A DNA stretch of 41,678 nucleotides from a bacterium (lineage in GTDB: Bacteria > Sysuimicrobiota > Sysuimicrobiia > Sysuimicrobiales > Segetimicrobiaceae): NCBI GenBank assembly GCA_035691305.1, contig DASSJF010000005.1, positions 75,380 through 117,057 of the forward strand, in the 5' to 3' direction. The translations under genes and the position numbers were made by a program. Below the pieces are notes generated by a model. It was not told the DNA's origin, did no database searches, and saw only the letters and a program-made list of their open reading frames with translations. Below, in pieces: positions 29,605-37,178 of the stretch. Position 1 is the first letter of the stretch. Each line of letters begins with the position of its first letter.

Positions 29605-30873
29605 CTAAGGGTAAATTCCTCGCGTCAACAGCGCGTCGTTCAGGCGGCTCACCGCGCGCACCAGCGCGCCGGTGCGCATGTGGACCTGCTTTTCCTGCGA
29701 CGTCTCGAGCACTTCGCGGAAGCTGCGCACCATGATCCGCTCGAGCCGCTCGTTGATCTCCTCTTCGGTCCAGAAGAACGACTGCAGATCCTGGACCCAC
29801 TCGAAGTAGGAGACGACGACGCCGCCCGCGTTGGCCAGAATGTCGGGGACGACGAAGACTTTTTTGCCGCGCAGCACCTCGTCGGCCTCCGGCGTGGTGG
29901 GGCCGTTTGCGCCCTCGACGACCATGCGGGCCTTGATCCGATCGGCGTTGTCCTTCGTGATCTGGCCTTCCAGCGCGCTCGGCACGAGAATTTCGCACGG
30001 CAGCTCGAGGAGATCGTCGTTGGTGATCGCGTCCGTGCCCCGGTAGCCGGTCACGCTGCCGGTATGCTCCTTGTGGCGCAGCAGGTCGGCCGGGTCGATG
30101 CCCTTCGGGTTGTAGACGCCGCCGCCGCTGTCGCTGGCCGCGACGACCTTGCAGCCCTGTTCCTGGAGCAGCATCGCCGCGATGCTGCCGACGTTGCCGT
30201 AGCCCTGGACGACGACGCGCGCGCCGGCCAGCGGCATCCCGAGGTGCTTCGCCGCCTCGCGGGCGGTGATCATGCAACCGCGCCCCGTTGCCTCGACGCG
30301 GCCCTGCGAGCCGCCGATCGAGAGCGGCTTGCCGGTCACGACCGCGGGGACCGAGTATCCGCGGTGCATGCTGTAGGTGTCCATGATCCACGCCATGATG
30401 CGCGGCGTGGTGCCGACGTCGGGCGCGGGGATATCGCTCTCCGGCCCGATCAGCATCGAGATCTCGGTAGCGTACCGCCGGGTCAGATGCTCGAGCTCCT
30501 GCAGCGACAACTCCTTGGGATTGCAGATCACGCCGCCCTTCGCGCCGCCGTAGGGCAGCCCGACGACCGCGCATTTCCACGTCATCCACATCGCGAGCGC
30601 CCGCACCTCGTTGAGCGTCACGTCAGGATGGTAGCGGATGCCGCCCTTCGTGGGTCCGGGGACCGTCGTGTGGTGCACGCGGTAGCCCGTGAAGACCCGG
30701 ACGGAGCCGTCCTCCAGTTTGACCGGAAAGTTGACGGTCAATTCCCGCTTCGGCTGCGCGAGCAGTTCCCGCACGCCGCGCTTGAGGCCGAGCATGTCCG
30801 CGGCGATCTGAAACTGCCGGAGCGCGACTTGCCAGGCGTCTTCACGCGGCGCCGTCATCACTGCTTTGGCCAT
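29605..30873 (-). CDS. gdhA: glutamate dehydrogenase (Glu/Leu/Phe/Val dehydrogenase family)
   Basis: The 422-residue protein contains KGGIRYHPDVTLNEVRALA, the active-site loop VGLPYGGAKGGVICNP with the catalytic Lys, the catalytic-region Asp of SDIPAPDVGT, and the nucleotide-binding segment ARVVVQGYGNVGSIAA. The acidic end of the second strand is replaced by VVAASDSGGG, which does not settle NAD versus NADP use. It interconverts glutamate and 2-oxoglutarate with ammonia. The ATG at 30873 follows AGGAGGGGAG at about 7 bases. It starts 19 bases after ftsX, and the liv operon follows after 222 bases, so amino-acid uptake and nitrogen assimilation lie together. The 29383-29604 gap holds no gene and no riboswitch I recognise. 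Confidence 0.93.
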   Translation of the reverse strand: MAKAVMTAPREDAWQVALRQFQIAADMLGLKRGVRELLAQPKRELTVNFPVKLEDGSVRVFTGYRVHHTTVPGPTKGGIRYHPDVTLNEVRALAMWMTWKCAVVGLPYGGAKGGVICNPKELSLQELEHLTRRYATEISMLIGPESDIPAPDVGTTPRIMAWIMDTYSMHRGYSVPAVVTGKPLSIGGSQGRVEATGRGCMITAREAAKHLGMPLAGARVVVQGYGNVGSIAAMLLQEQGCKVVAASDSGGGVYNPKGIDPADLLRHKEHTGSVTGYRGTDAITNDDLLELPCEILVPSALEGQITKDNADRIKARMVVEGANGPTTPEADEVLRGKKVFVVPDILANAGGVVVSYFEWVQDLQSFFWTEEEINERLERIMVRSFREVLETSQEKQVHMRTGALVRAVSRLNDALLTRGIYP

Positions 30874-30892
30874 AATCTCTCCCCTCCTACTC

Positions 30893-31873
30893 TCAGACGC
30901 GTACATACCGGCGCACGGCCAACAGGCTCGCCGTCACGCCGATGACTACTCCCCACACGAGCAGTTTCCAGACGACATCAAACGCGACCTCCCCCGCCCC
31001 CGGCAGGGGCACGAACGGCAGCGCCCGCGTCGCGCCGCCGGCGATCAGCGCGTAGCCTCCCGCCACCGCGGCCGCGGCGGCCACCGCGCCGCACGCGCCC
31101 GTCACGGCGCCCTCGACGACGAAGGGCCACCGGATGAACCACGCGGTCGCGCCGACGAGCCGCATCACCTCGATCTCCGCGCGCCGCGCGAACACCGTGA
31201 GCCGGACCGTCGCGGCGATCACGACGAGCGCCACGCACGCGAGCAGAACGCCGGCCGCGGTCCCGCCGACGCGCACGGCGCGGGTCACGCGGAGCAGCCG
31301 GTCGAGCACCTCGCCTCCGTCGCGCACCTCTTCGACCCCGGGGAGATCCCGCGCCGCCGCCGCGATCACCGGCAGTTGGTCGCTCGCCGTCGCGGTCACG
31401 ACGAGGGACCCCGGCAGCGGATTGTGCTGGAGCAGATCCCGGAACTTTGCCCGCGGTCCAATCTGGGCCTCGAGGCGCCGCAGTGCCGCCTCCGGGGACA
31501 CGTACTCGATGCCCGCGACGCCGGGAACGCGCGCCAACTGCCCGCGCGCCGCGGCGACCTCCTCCGTGGTGACCCCGACGCGGAAGTACGCGACGACCTG
31601 GAGCTGCTGCTCGAGCGAGGCGGCCACGTGGTTGAGCGCGCCCGCGACCGCGAGCGCACCTCCCAGCGCGACGAGCGTCACCGCGGTGATCACGACCGAC
31701 GCGAGGCTCATCAGCCCGTTGCGGAAGAAGCCCTGGGCGCCCTCGGCGAGAGCATAGCGGAGGCCGAGCGGGCGCACCGACCGCGGCGCCTTAGCATGCC
31801 GGCGGCCGGTCCCGCTCCCGCGGGGCGAGGCCGGCGCGTTCCGCCGGCTAGTCCCCACGGCCGGCGTAGGCAC
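30893..31873 (-). CDS. ftsX: cell-division permease-like protein FtsX
   Basis: The product has up to 326 residues. After an Arg-rich cytoplasmic N-terminus, a first span (GLMSLASVVITAVTLVALGGA) precedes the extracytoplasmic domain (VVAYFRVGVTTEEVAAARGQL, VEYVSPEAALRRL-like ECD) and three more spans at about 205-226, 255-285 and 300-320. The FtsX permease core has LTVFARRAEIEVMRLVGAT. FtsX relays ATP cycles of FtsE to periplasmic cell-wall hydrolases. The GTG at 31873 overlaps ftsE by 26 bases; a GTG at 31858 is also possible. No hydrolase gene such as ripA or pcsB is adjacent. Confidence 0.88.
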   Translation of the reverse strand: MPTPAVGTSRRNAPASPRGSGTGRRHAKAPRSVRPLGLRYALAEGAQGFFRNGLMSLASVVITAVTLVALGGALAVAGALNHVAASLEQQLQVVAYFRVGVTTEEVAAARGQLARVPGVAGIEYVSPEAALRRLEAQIGPRAKFRDLLQHNPLPGSLVVTATASDQLPVIAAAARDLPGVEEVRDGGEVLDRLLRVTRAVRVGGTAAGVLLACVALVVIAATVRLTVFARRAEIEVMRLVGATAWFIRWPFVVEGAVTGACGAVAAAAAVAGGYALIAGGATRALPFVPLPGAGEVAFDVVWKLLVWGVVIGVTASLLAVRRYVRV

Positions 31874-32537
31874 CCTCGGCGTCGTCGCGAACGATCGCGC
31901 CGTGGTCGACGGCGATAACCCGGCGCCGGAGGCGGTCGACGATCGTCTGGTCGTGGGTCGTCACGATCACGGTCGTGCCCTCTGCGCTGATGCGCTGCAG
32001 CAACTGCACGATCTCCCAGGAGGTGGCGGGATCGAGGTTGCCGGTCGGCTCATCCGCGAGCAGGAGGCGCGGCCGGTGCACGAGCGCGCGCGCGATGCTG
32101 ACGCGCTGCTGCTCGCCGGCGGACAGCTCCCGCGGCAGCGCGTCGGGCCGCGCGGCGAGCCCCACCTGTTCCAAGAGTTCCGTCACCCGGCGGCCGGCGT
32201 GGGGCGGCGCGCTGCCGGTGACCTCCAGCGCAAACGCGACGTTTTCCCAGGCAGACTTGCGCGGCAGCAGCCTGAAGTCCTGAAAGACGACGCCGACACG
32301 CCGGCGCAGGTACGGGATCTCGCGCGCCGGCATCCGCGTGACTTCGCGGCCCCCGACGTGAACCGTCCCGCGGGTCGGTAGCTCCTCGCGGTAGATCATC
32401 TTGAGCAGCGTGGATTTGCCGACCCCCGTCGGCCCGACGATGAAGACGAATTCGCCCGGTGCGACCTCGAACGAAACATCGCGCAGCGCCTCGACGCCGT
32501 TCGGATACGTCTTGCGCACCGAGGCGAAGCGGACCAT
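31848..32537 (-). CDS. ftsE: cell-division ATPase FtsE
   Basis: The 229-residue ATPase begins MVRFASVRKTYPNGVEALRD, the standard FtsE start. Walker A is VGPTGVGKSTLLKMIYREE, the Q-loop VGVVFQDFRLLP, signature LSAGEQQRVSIARALV and LLLADEPTGNLDPATS. FtsE forms a membrane complex with FtsX and controls peptidoglycan hydrolysis at division. The frame is open to a GTG at 32606 with no conserved extra sequence, so I take the ATG at 32537. It overlaps ftsX and lies 85 bases downstream of surE. Confidence 0.92.
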   Translation of the reverse strand: MVRFASVRKTYPNGVEALRDVSFEVAPGEFVFIVGPTGVGKSTLLKMIYREELPTRGTVHVGGREVTRMPAREIPYLRRRVGVVFQDFRLLPRKSAWENVAFALEVTGSAPPHAGRRVTELLEQVGLAARPDALPRELSAGEQQRVSIARALVHRPRLLLADEPTGNLDPATSWEIVQLLQRISAEGTTVIVTTHDQTIVDRLRRRVIAVDHGAIVRDDAEGAYAGRGD

Positions 32538-32622
32538 CGGGCCCCCGGCGGCGTCCGCCGCCCGGTTCCCATTGCCCCCCAGCCACCACGTCCGCGCCCC
32601 GGTCACGGCATCCGTATGCCCA

Positions 32623-33456
32623 TCAGCGCCCCGGCACCGCCAGCCTCCAGGAGCGGAGGACCGGATCGAGCTCCTCGTAGGTCATGCTGAGCCGCAGCGG
32701 CGTGACCGAAATTCGCCCCTGCGCCACCGCCCAGGCGTCCGTGCCCCCGGGGCTCTCCGCATCCTCCGCGGATCCGGTCAGCCAGTAGTAATCGCGGCCG
32801 CGCGGATCGGCGCGCTTTTCGAGCCGGCTGGCGAAGCGGCGGGTGCTCTGGCGCGTGATCTCCACCCCGCCGATCTCGAGCGCGGGGCGGTTCGGGACGT
32901 TCACGTTCAGGAAGGTATCGGACGGCAGGCCGTGCTGCGCAATCTGCGCGACCAGCTGCACCGCAAAGTCCGCCGCCGGCTCCCAGTACAGGTCGCGGAA
33001 CGCGGCGACCGACATCGCGACGGCGGCGACGCCGAAGAGCGCCCCTTCGACCGCGCCGGACACGGTGCCGGAGTAGATGAGATCCATGCCGAGGTTCGCG
33101 CCGACGTTGATGCCCGAGACGACGACGTCCGGCGGCTGAGCGAGCAACTCGAGCATGCCGAGCGCCACGCAGTCGGCCGGCGTGCCGTTGGTCGCCCAGG
33201 CCGGCACGTCGAGGCCGGCGAGCGCGACGCGGGTCGCGCGGAGCGGCTTGTGGAGGGTGATCGCGTGGCTCGCGGCGCTGCGCTCGTGCTCCGGCGCGAC
33301 GACGAACGTCGACGCCGCACGGCTCATCGCCCGGGCCAACGCGAGCAACCCGGGCGACGCGATTCCGTCGTCGTTGGTGAGAAGAACGTGAAGCGGAGCC
33401 CCGCCGCCCGCGGGCCGCGCGTCAGTCCTGGTCGCGCCACCAGTCCGGAGAGACAT
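32623..33456 (-). CDS. surE: 5'/3'-nucleotidase SurE
   Basis: The product has 277 residues. HVLLTNDDGIASPGL with the metal-binding Asp-Asp pair, VVAPEHERSAASHAITLHKP with the catalytic Ser and following Thr, WATNGTPADCVALG, VVSGINVGANLGMDLIYSGT with the conserved Asn, and the signature SGTVSGAVEGA are all SurE features. It dephosphorylates nucleoside monophosphates and short polyphosphates in the cytoplasm. The ATG at 33456 overlaps the HEAT-repeat gene by 35 bases. Its association with ftsEX here is positional only. Confidence 0.93.
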   Translation of the reverse strand: MSLRTGGATRTDARPAGGGAPLHVLLTNDDGIASPGLLALARAMSRAASTFVVAPEHERSAASHAITLHKPLRATRVALAGLDVPAWATNGTPADCVALGMLELLAQPPDVVVSGINVGANLGMDLIYSGTVSGAVEGALFGVAAVAMSVAAFRDLYWEPAADFAVQLVAQIAQHGLPSDTFLNVNVPNRPALEIGGVEITRQSTRRFASRLEKRADPRGRDYYWLTGSAEDAESPGGTDAWAVAQGRISVTPLRLSMTYEELDPVLRSWRLAVPGR

Positions 33457-34597
33457 CTTTCTTCTTATAGGTCTTCACGGCCGGACGAGTTCCGGCCTTC
33501 TCCCGCGCGACGCGCTTGCGCAACTCTTCATACTCGTGCAGGTTCGTGAGCACCTTGAGGGTGTCCCACACCGCTTCTTCCACCTGGCCACCGTCTTTCA
33601 GCAGCAGGCCCATCAGCGGCTCGATCACGCGCTTGTCTCGCAACTTCCCGAGGAGGCGCACCACGAGCCGCTTCACGTCGGGATCGTCGTCGGCGAGATA
33701 GCCGAGCAGCCTGTCGAACGACGCCTCACCCAGCAGCGCGAACATCGCCTTGAGCGCGAAGCGCCGCACTTTGCCGATCGGATTCTCCATGGCGCCGGTG
33801 AGCGCCTGAAGCACGGCGTCGCGATCGCCCTGCTGCAGCGCCTGGACGACCTCGGGCGGCAAACCCGCCTCGCGGTCGCCCGGCGGGAGCGCGATCACCA
33901 CCCGTTCCTCCAGCCGGCCGATCGTGCCCGCGGCGGTCTCCTGGAGCCGCGGGTCGCTCAAGAACACGTTGATGATCGGCGCCACGACGCGCTTGTCCCC
34001 GATGCGCCCGAGGATCGTCAGCGCGGTCAGTTTGACGTAATAGTTTTCGTCGTTGAGGGCCGCGAGCAGCGCGTCGGTGCTCCGCGGCCCCATCTCGGTG
34101 AGGATCCGCCAGACCTGCGCGCCGATCCGCCGCCGCAGGTACCGATCCTTGAAGGCCTCCATGAGCGGACCGACGGCCTCGGGCCCGATCCGGATCAGCG
34201 CGTCCGTCGCCGCGGTCACGAGCGACCGCTCCCGGCGCGAGAGCACCTTGATGAGCGCCTCCGCGGCGCCGGCGTCACGCAGCTCGCCGAGACCCTTCAC
34301 CGCCTGCACGCAGACCTGCTCGGACCGGTCGCCGAGCGCCTGGCGCATCGCCTCCATCGCGGCCTGCCCGCCGACGCGACGTAGCGCCATGATGGCGCTC
34401 TTCCGGACATACTCGTCCTGATCGTGGAGGGCCTCGGCCAGGCCCGGCACCGCTCGTTCGTCGGCCAGCTTGCCGAGCGCGTGGGCGGCATCACTGCGAA
34501 GCGTGACGTCGGCACTGCGCAGCTGTTGCATGTAGTGCTCAACGTCGTGCTCGGATCCCGTGGATTCCGGCCGGCCACCCGCAGGGGGTGTCGTCAT
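33422..34597 (-). CDS. HEAT-repeat (PBS-lyase-type) scaffold protein
   Basis: The product has 391 residues and is almost wholly made of helical repeats of about 30-32 residues: LRSDAAHALGKLADERAVPG, VRKSAIMALRRVGGQAAMEA, VCVQAVKGLGELRDAGAAEA, VTAATDALIRIGPEAVGPL, VKLTALTILGRIGDKRVVAP and VRRFALKAMFALLGEAS, among others. These are HEAT/PBS-lyase repeats, which make a curved binding surface for proteins. The charged C-terminus ends TYKKKDVSPDWWRDQD. No catalytic site is visible, so its partner is unknown. The ATG at 34597 follows GGGAGG at about 9 bases. It is the first gene of the run to livF. Confidence 0.85.
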   Translation of the reverse strand: MTTPPAGGRPESTGSEHDVEHYMQQLRSADVTLRSDAAHALGKLADERAVPGLAEALHDQDEYVRKSAIMALRRVGGQAAMEAMRQALGDRSEQVCVQAVKGLGELRDAGAAEALIKVLSRRERSLVTAATDALIRIGPEAVGPLMEAFKDRYLRRRIGAQVWRILTEMGPRSTDALLAALNDENYYVKLTALTILGRIGDKRVVAPIINVFLSDPRLQETAAGTIGRLEERVVIALPPGDREAGLPPEVVQALQQGDRDAVLQALTGAMENPIGKVRRFALKAMFALLGEASFDRLLGYLADDDPDVKRLVVRLLGKLRDKRVIEPLMGLLLKDGGQVEEAVWDTLKVLTNLHEYEELRKRVAREKAGTRPAVKTYKKKDVSPDWWRDQD

Positions 34598-34717
34598 CGC
34601 ACACTGCCTCCCGGCCCGCCGGCCGCATTCGCGTTTTGCGAACGCCGCGGTCCGGGCCCTCTCAAGAGGGACATGCTTCGGGTTGGACACACGTTCGCCG
34701 ATCCCCAAACCCTCTCC

Positions 34718-34755
34718 TTGCCTTATTTTACACCGGCGGCTATACTATCGCTCAA
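34718..34755. promoter_or_regulatory. overlapping divergent promoters
   Basis: On the plus strand TTGCCT (34718-34723) and TATACT (34741-34746) are 17 bases apart and face the nuclease-like/hpt genes. On the minus strand TG-TAAAAT (about 34725-34732) with TTGAGC 19 bases upstream faces the HEAT-repeat gene. The two overlap, so initiation may be mutually exclusive. Confidence 0.5.
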
Positions 34756-34830
34756 GGTCGACGTAGCCGGCAGGAGGTCGCCGAAGGGCGGCCGGAGGTC
34801 TCGCCAAGACAGGGAGGACCACGGGGCTCG

Positions 34831-35205
34831 GTGAGGAGCCGTTTGCCCGCCGGCGAAGGGCACCCGCGGTTCGCCCACGCCAGCGAGGCTGAGTTCGCAC
34901 GAATACTGGATTTTTACGGGGTCCGGTGGGAATACGAACCCCGCAGTTTCCCCCTCCGCTGGGACGCCCGGGGCCGCGCAATCGAAAGTTTCAATCCGGA
35001 CTTCTATCTCCCGGATCTCAACCTTTATATCGAGCTGACGACGCTGAAGCAGAGCCTCGTCACCAAGAAAAACCGCAAGCTGCGGCGGTTGCGCGAGCTC
35101 TACCCCCACATCAACGTCAAGATCTTCTACGGACGCGACTACCGCCAGTTGCTTCTGAAGTACGGGCTGGCGCCGGCCGGCGAACCGCAGCTCGCGCCCC
35201 GGTAG
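34831..35205 (+). CDS. small PD-(D/E)XK-like nuclease-fold protein
   Basis: The product has 124 residues. FAHASEAEFARILDFYGVRWEYEP starts a helix and strand, then FNPDFYLPDLNLYIELTTLK contains Pro-Asp, and Glu-Leu-Thr followed by a Lys two residues later than usual, as in PD-(D/E)XK nucleases with a shifted lysine. KKNRKLRRLRELYPHINVKIFYGRDY completes the fold. Such proteins cleave or bind DNA, but activity is not certain here. In-frame GTG at 34831 is the likely start, with GGAGG 13 bases upstream, a poor spacing. hpt starts 5 bases after its stop, so the two are co-transcribed from the promoter at 34718. Confidence 0.6.
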   Translation: MRSRLPAGEGHPRFAHASEAEFARILDFYGVRWEYEPRSFPLRWDARGRAIESFNPDFYLPDLNLYIELTTLKQSLVTKKNRKLRRLRELYPHINVKIFYGRDYRQLLLKYGLAPAGEPQLAPR

Positions 35206-35210
35206 ACGCG

Positions 35211-35798
35211 GTGACCGGACCTCAGGCCGACATCCAGGAAGTTCTGTTCACGGAAGACCAAATCACCCGCCGCGTGCGCGAACTCGCCGCGGCGATCTCC
35301 CGCGACTACGCAGACCGCGCTCCCCTACTCGTGTCGGTCCTCAAGGGCGCGGTGTACTTCCTCACGGACCTGACGCGCGCGCTCGCCGTGCCGGTCGAGA
35401 TCGACTTCATGGCGATCACCACGTACGGTGGCGCCAAAGCCCAAAGCGGCGTTGTGCGGCTGATCAAGGACCTCGACGTGGAGATCACCGGGCGCGACGT
35501 CGTGCTCGTCGAGGACGTCATCGACACGGGGCTGACCGCGGGCTACCTGCTGCGCCTCCTGCAGGCACGCGCGCCCGCGAGCCTCCGCATCTGCACGCTG
35601 CTCGACCGGCCGTACCGCCGGATCCTCGACACGCTCGACATCGGGTACCGCGGCTTTGAGGTGCCGGACCGCTTCCTGGTCGGCTATGGCCTCGACTATC
35701 GCGAGCGGTACCGCCACCTGCCGTTCATCGGCGTGCTCAAGAACGAGGTGCTGGCCGCCGCGGCAGCCGCCGCGCCCTCCGGTCCTCCCGTGGGGTAG
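35211..35798 (+). CDS. hpt: hypoxanthine phosphoribosyltransferase
   Basis: The 195-residue protein contains SVLKGAVYFLTDLTRAL, the TTYGGAKAQSGVVR flexible loop, the PRPP-binding motif DVVLVEDVIDTGLTAGYLL (Glu-Asp pair), and the C-terminal ALLDRPYRR-like TLLDRPYRRILDTLDI and PDRFLVGYGLDYRERYR. It salvages hypoxanthine and guanine to IMP and GMP. The GTG start at 35211 follows the nuclease-like gene by 5 bases. Its 3' end overlaps the convergent dinB by 62 bases, so the alanine-rich tail is encoded on both strands. Confidence 0.93.
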   Translation: MTGPQADIQEVLFTEDQITRRVRELAAAISRDYADRAPLLVSVLKGAVYFLTDLTRALAVPVEIDFMAITTYGGAKAQSGVVRLIKDLDVEITGRDVVLVEDVIDTGLTAGYLLRLLQARAPASLRICTLLDRPYRRILDTLDIGYRGFEVPDRFLVGYGLDYRERYRHLPFIGVLKNEVLAAAAAAAPSGPPVG

Positions 35799-37035
35799 CG
35801 GCGCCCGGCTCCAGCACGCGCGCCGGTCCGACGGTGCCCTCCCCGAACCGCTCGTTGATCGCATCGACGACGTGATCCACCGGCTTACGGAGCGCCGGCT
35901 CGGCCGCCCCCCGCGCGCCCCCCGCGCCGGCCCCACCGAAGAGATCGGTCTGCGCCGCCGCGGGCCGCTCGAGGCCGCTGACCGACACCCCGACGAGACG
36001 CACGCGCCGCGTCAACGTTCCGAGCCGCTTCCAAAGATCGGTGACCGCTTCCGAGATCCGGCCGCCGTGGTCCGTCGCCGCGGGCAGCGTGAGGCGCCGC
36101 GTCACGGTGTCGAACGGTTCGAAGCGCACCTTGAGCACGACGACGCGGCCCGCGAGGCCCTCGGCGCGCAGGCTGTGGGCCACGTCCTCGCACGCCGCGC
36201 GGAGTGTACGCGCGAGCAGGTCGCGGTCGCGCGTGTCGTGGTCGAAGGTCGTTTCGCGGCCGATGGATTTCGCCTCGCCGCCCGGATCGACGGGGCGGTC
36301 GTCCTCCCCGCGGCTGAGGGCCGCGAGCCGCTCGGCGGGAAACCCCAGCATCGCCCGCAGCGCGGAGACCGGTGTCCGCCGCAGCGCGCCGATCGTCGTG
36401 ATGCCCCGGCCCTCGAGCCGCGCGCGCGTCTCCGGCCCGACGCCCCACAGCACGCCGACCGGCAGCGGGTCGAGCTCGGCCCGCACGCCGCTCGCGGGGA
36501 TCCGGCGCACGCCGTCGGGCTTCGCCAGTTCCGAGGCGACCTTCGCGAGAAACTTGTTCGGCGCGACACCGACCGACGCGGGCAGCCCGAGCCGCACCCG
36601 GATCCGCCGCCGGATCGCGCGCCCGAACCGCACGCCTGTCTCCGTCTGCTCGGCCGCTCCGTGCGGCGCATCCTCCGGTGCGGCCGGCACGGGGCAGCCG
36701 GTCAGATCGAGAAAGGCTTCGTCCACCGAGATCGGTTCGATCTGCGGCGTGAAGGTCTCGAGCAGATCAAAGAGCCGCGCCGATTCGGCCCGGTAGCGCG
36801 CCATGTCGGGTGGGAGGAAAACGGCGCTCGGACACAGCGTGAACGCGCGGCGCGACGGCATCGCCGAGTGAATGCCGTACCGCCGCGCTTCGTACGATGC
36901 GGCCGCCACCACGCCGCGTGCATGCGGGCCGGCGCCGACGACGACCGGCCGGCCGCGATACTCGGGACGGTCGCGCACCTCGATCGCCGCGAAGAACGCG
37001 TCCATGTCGACGTGCGCGATGATGCGCTCGCTCAC
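35737..37035 (-). CDS. dinB: DNA polymerase IV (Y-family)
   Basis: The 432-residue protein contains the catalytic IIAHVDMDAFFAAIEVRD and PISVDEAFLDLTG (metal-binding acidic residues), VGVAPNKFLAKVASELAKPDG, and the helix-hairpin-helix VGPETRARLEGRGITTIGAL. QTDLFGG near residue 386 is a sliding-clamp-binding motif. It copies across damaged bases with low fidelity. The start is a GTG at 37035 with no strong Shine-Dalgarno. Its Arg-rich C-terminus lies in the overlap with hpt. No LexA box was seen in the divergent region toward aconitase. Confidence 0.94.
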   Translation of the reverse strand: MSERIIAHVDMDAFFAAIEVRDRPEYRGRPVVVGAGPHARGVVAAASYEARRYGIHSAMPSRRAFTLCPSAVFLPPDMARYRAESARLFDLLETFTPQIEPISVDEAFLDLTGCPVPAAPEDAPHGAAEQTETGVRFGRAIRRRIRVRLGLPASVGVAPNKFLAKVASELAKPDGVRRIPASGVRAELDPLPVGVLWGVGPETRARLEGRGITTIGALRRTPVSALRAMLGFPAERLAALSRGEDDRPVDPGGEAKSIGRETTFDHDTRDRDLLARTLRAACEDVAHSLRAEGLAGRVVVLKVRFEPFDTVTRRLTLPAATDHGGRISEAVTDLWKRLGTLTRRVRLVGVSVSGLERPAAAQTDLFGGAGAGGARGAAEPALRKPVDHVVDAINERFGEGTVGPARVLEPGAATPREDRRARRLPRRPAPRS

Positions 37036-37113
37036 GGCGAGCGCGTTCGACGATCACGCGGGGCTCCCTGCAGGACCGCGAATGCGGCCGAGACACGAGC
37101 GAACGGGGCCGCG

Positions 37114-37142
37114 GTGACGCCCCGCGCGCAGAGTGCTATGCT
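37114..37142 (+). promoter_or_regulatory. promoter of the aconitase gene
   Basis: GTGACG (37114-37119) and TG-C-TATGCT (-10 at 37137-37142) are separated by 17 bases, with an extended -10. Transcription would begin near 37149, 30 bases before the ATG. Confidence 0.5.
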
Positions 37143-37178
37143 CTGTTGGGTTCGGATCCCATCTGGGGGGCTTTCCGC

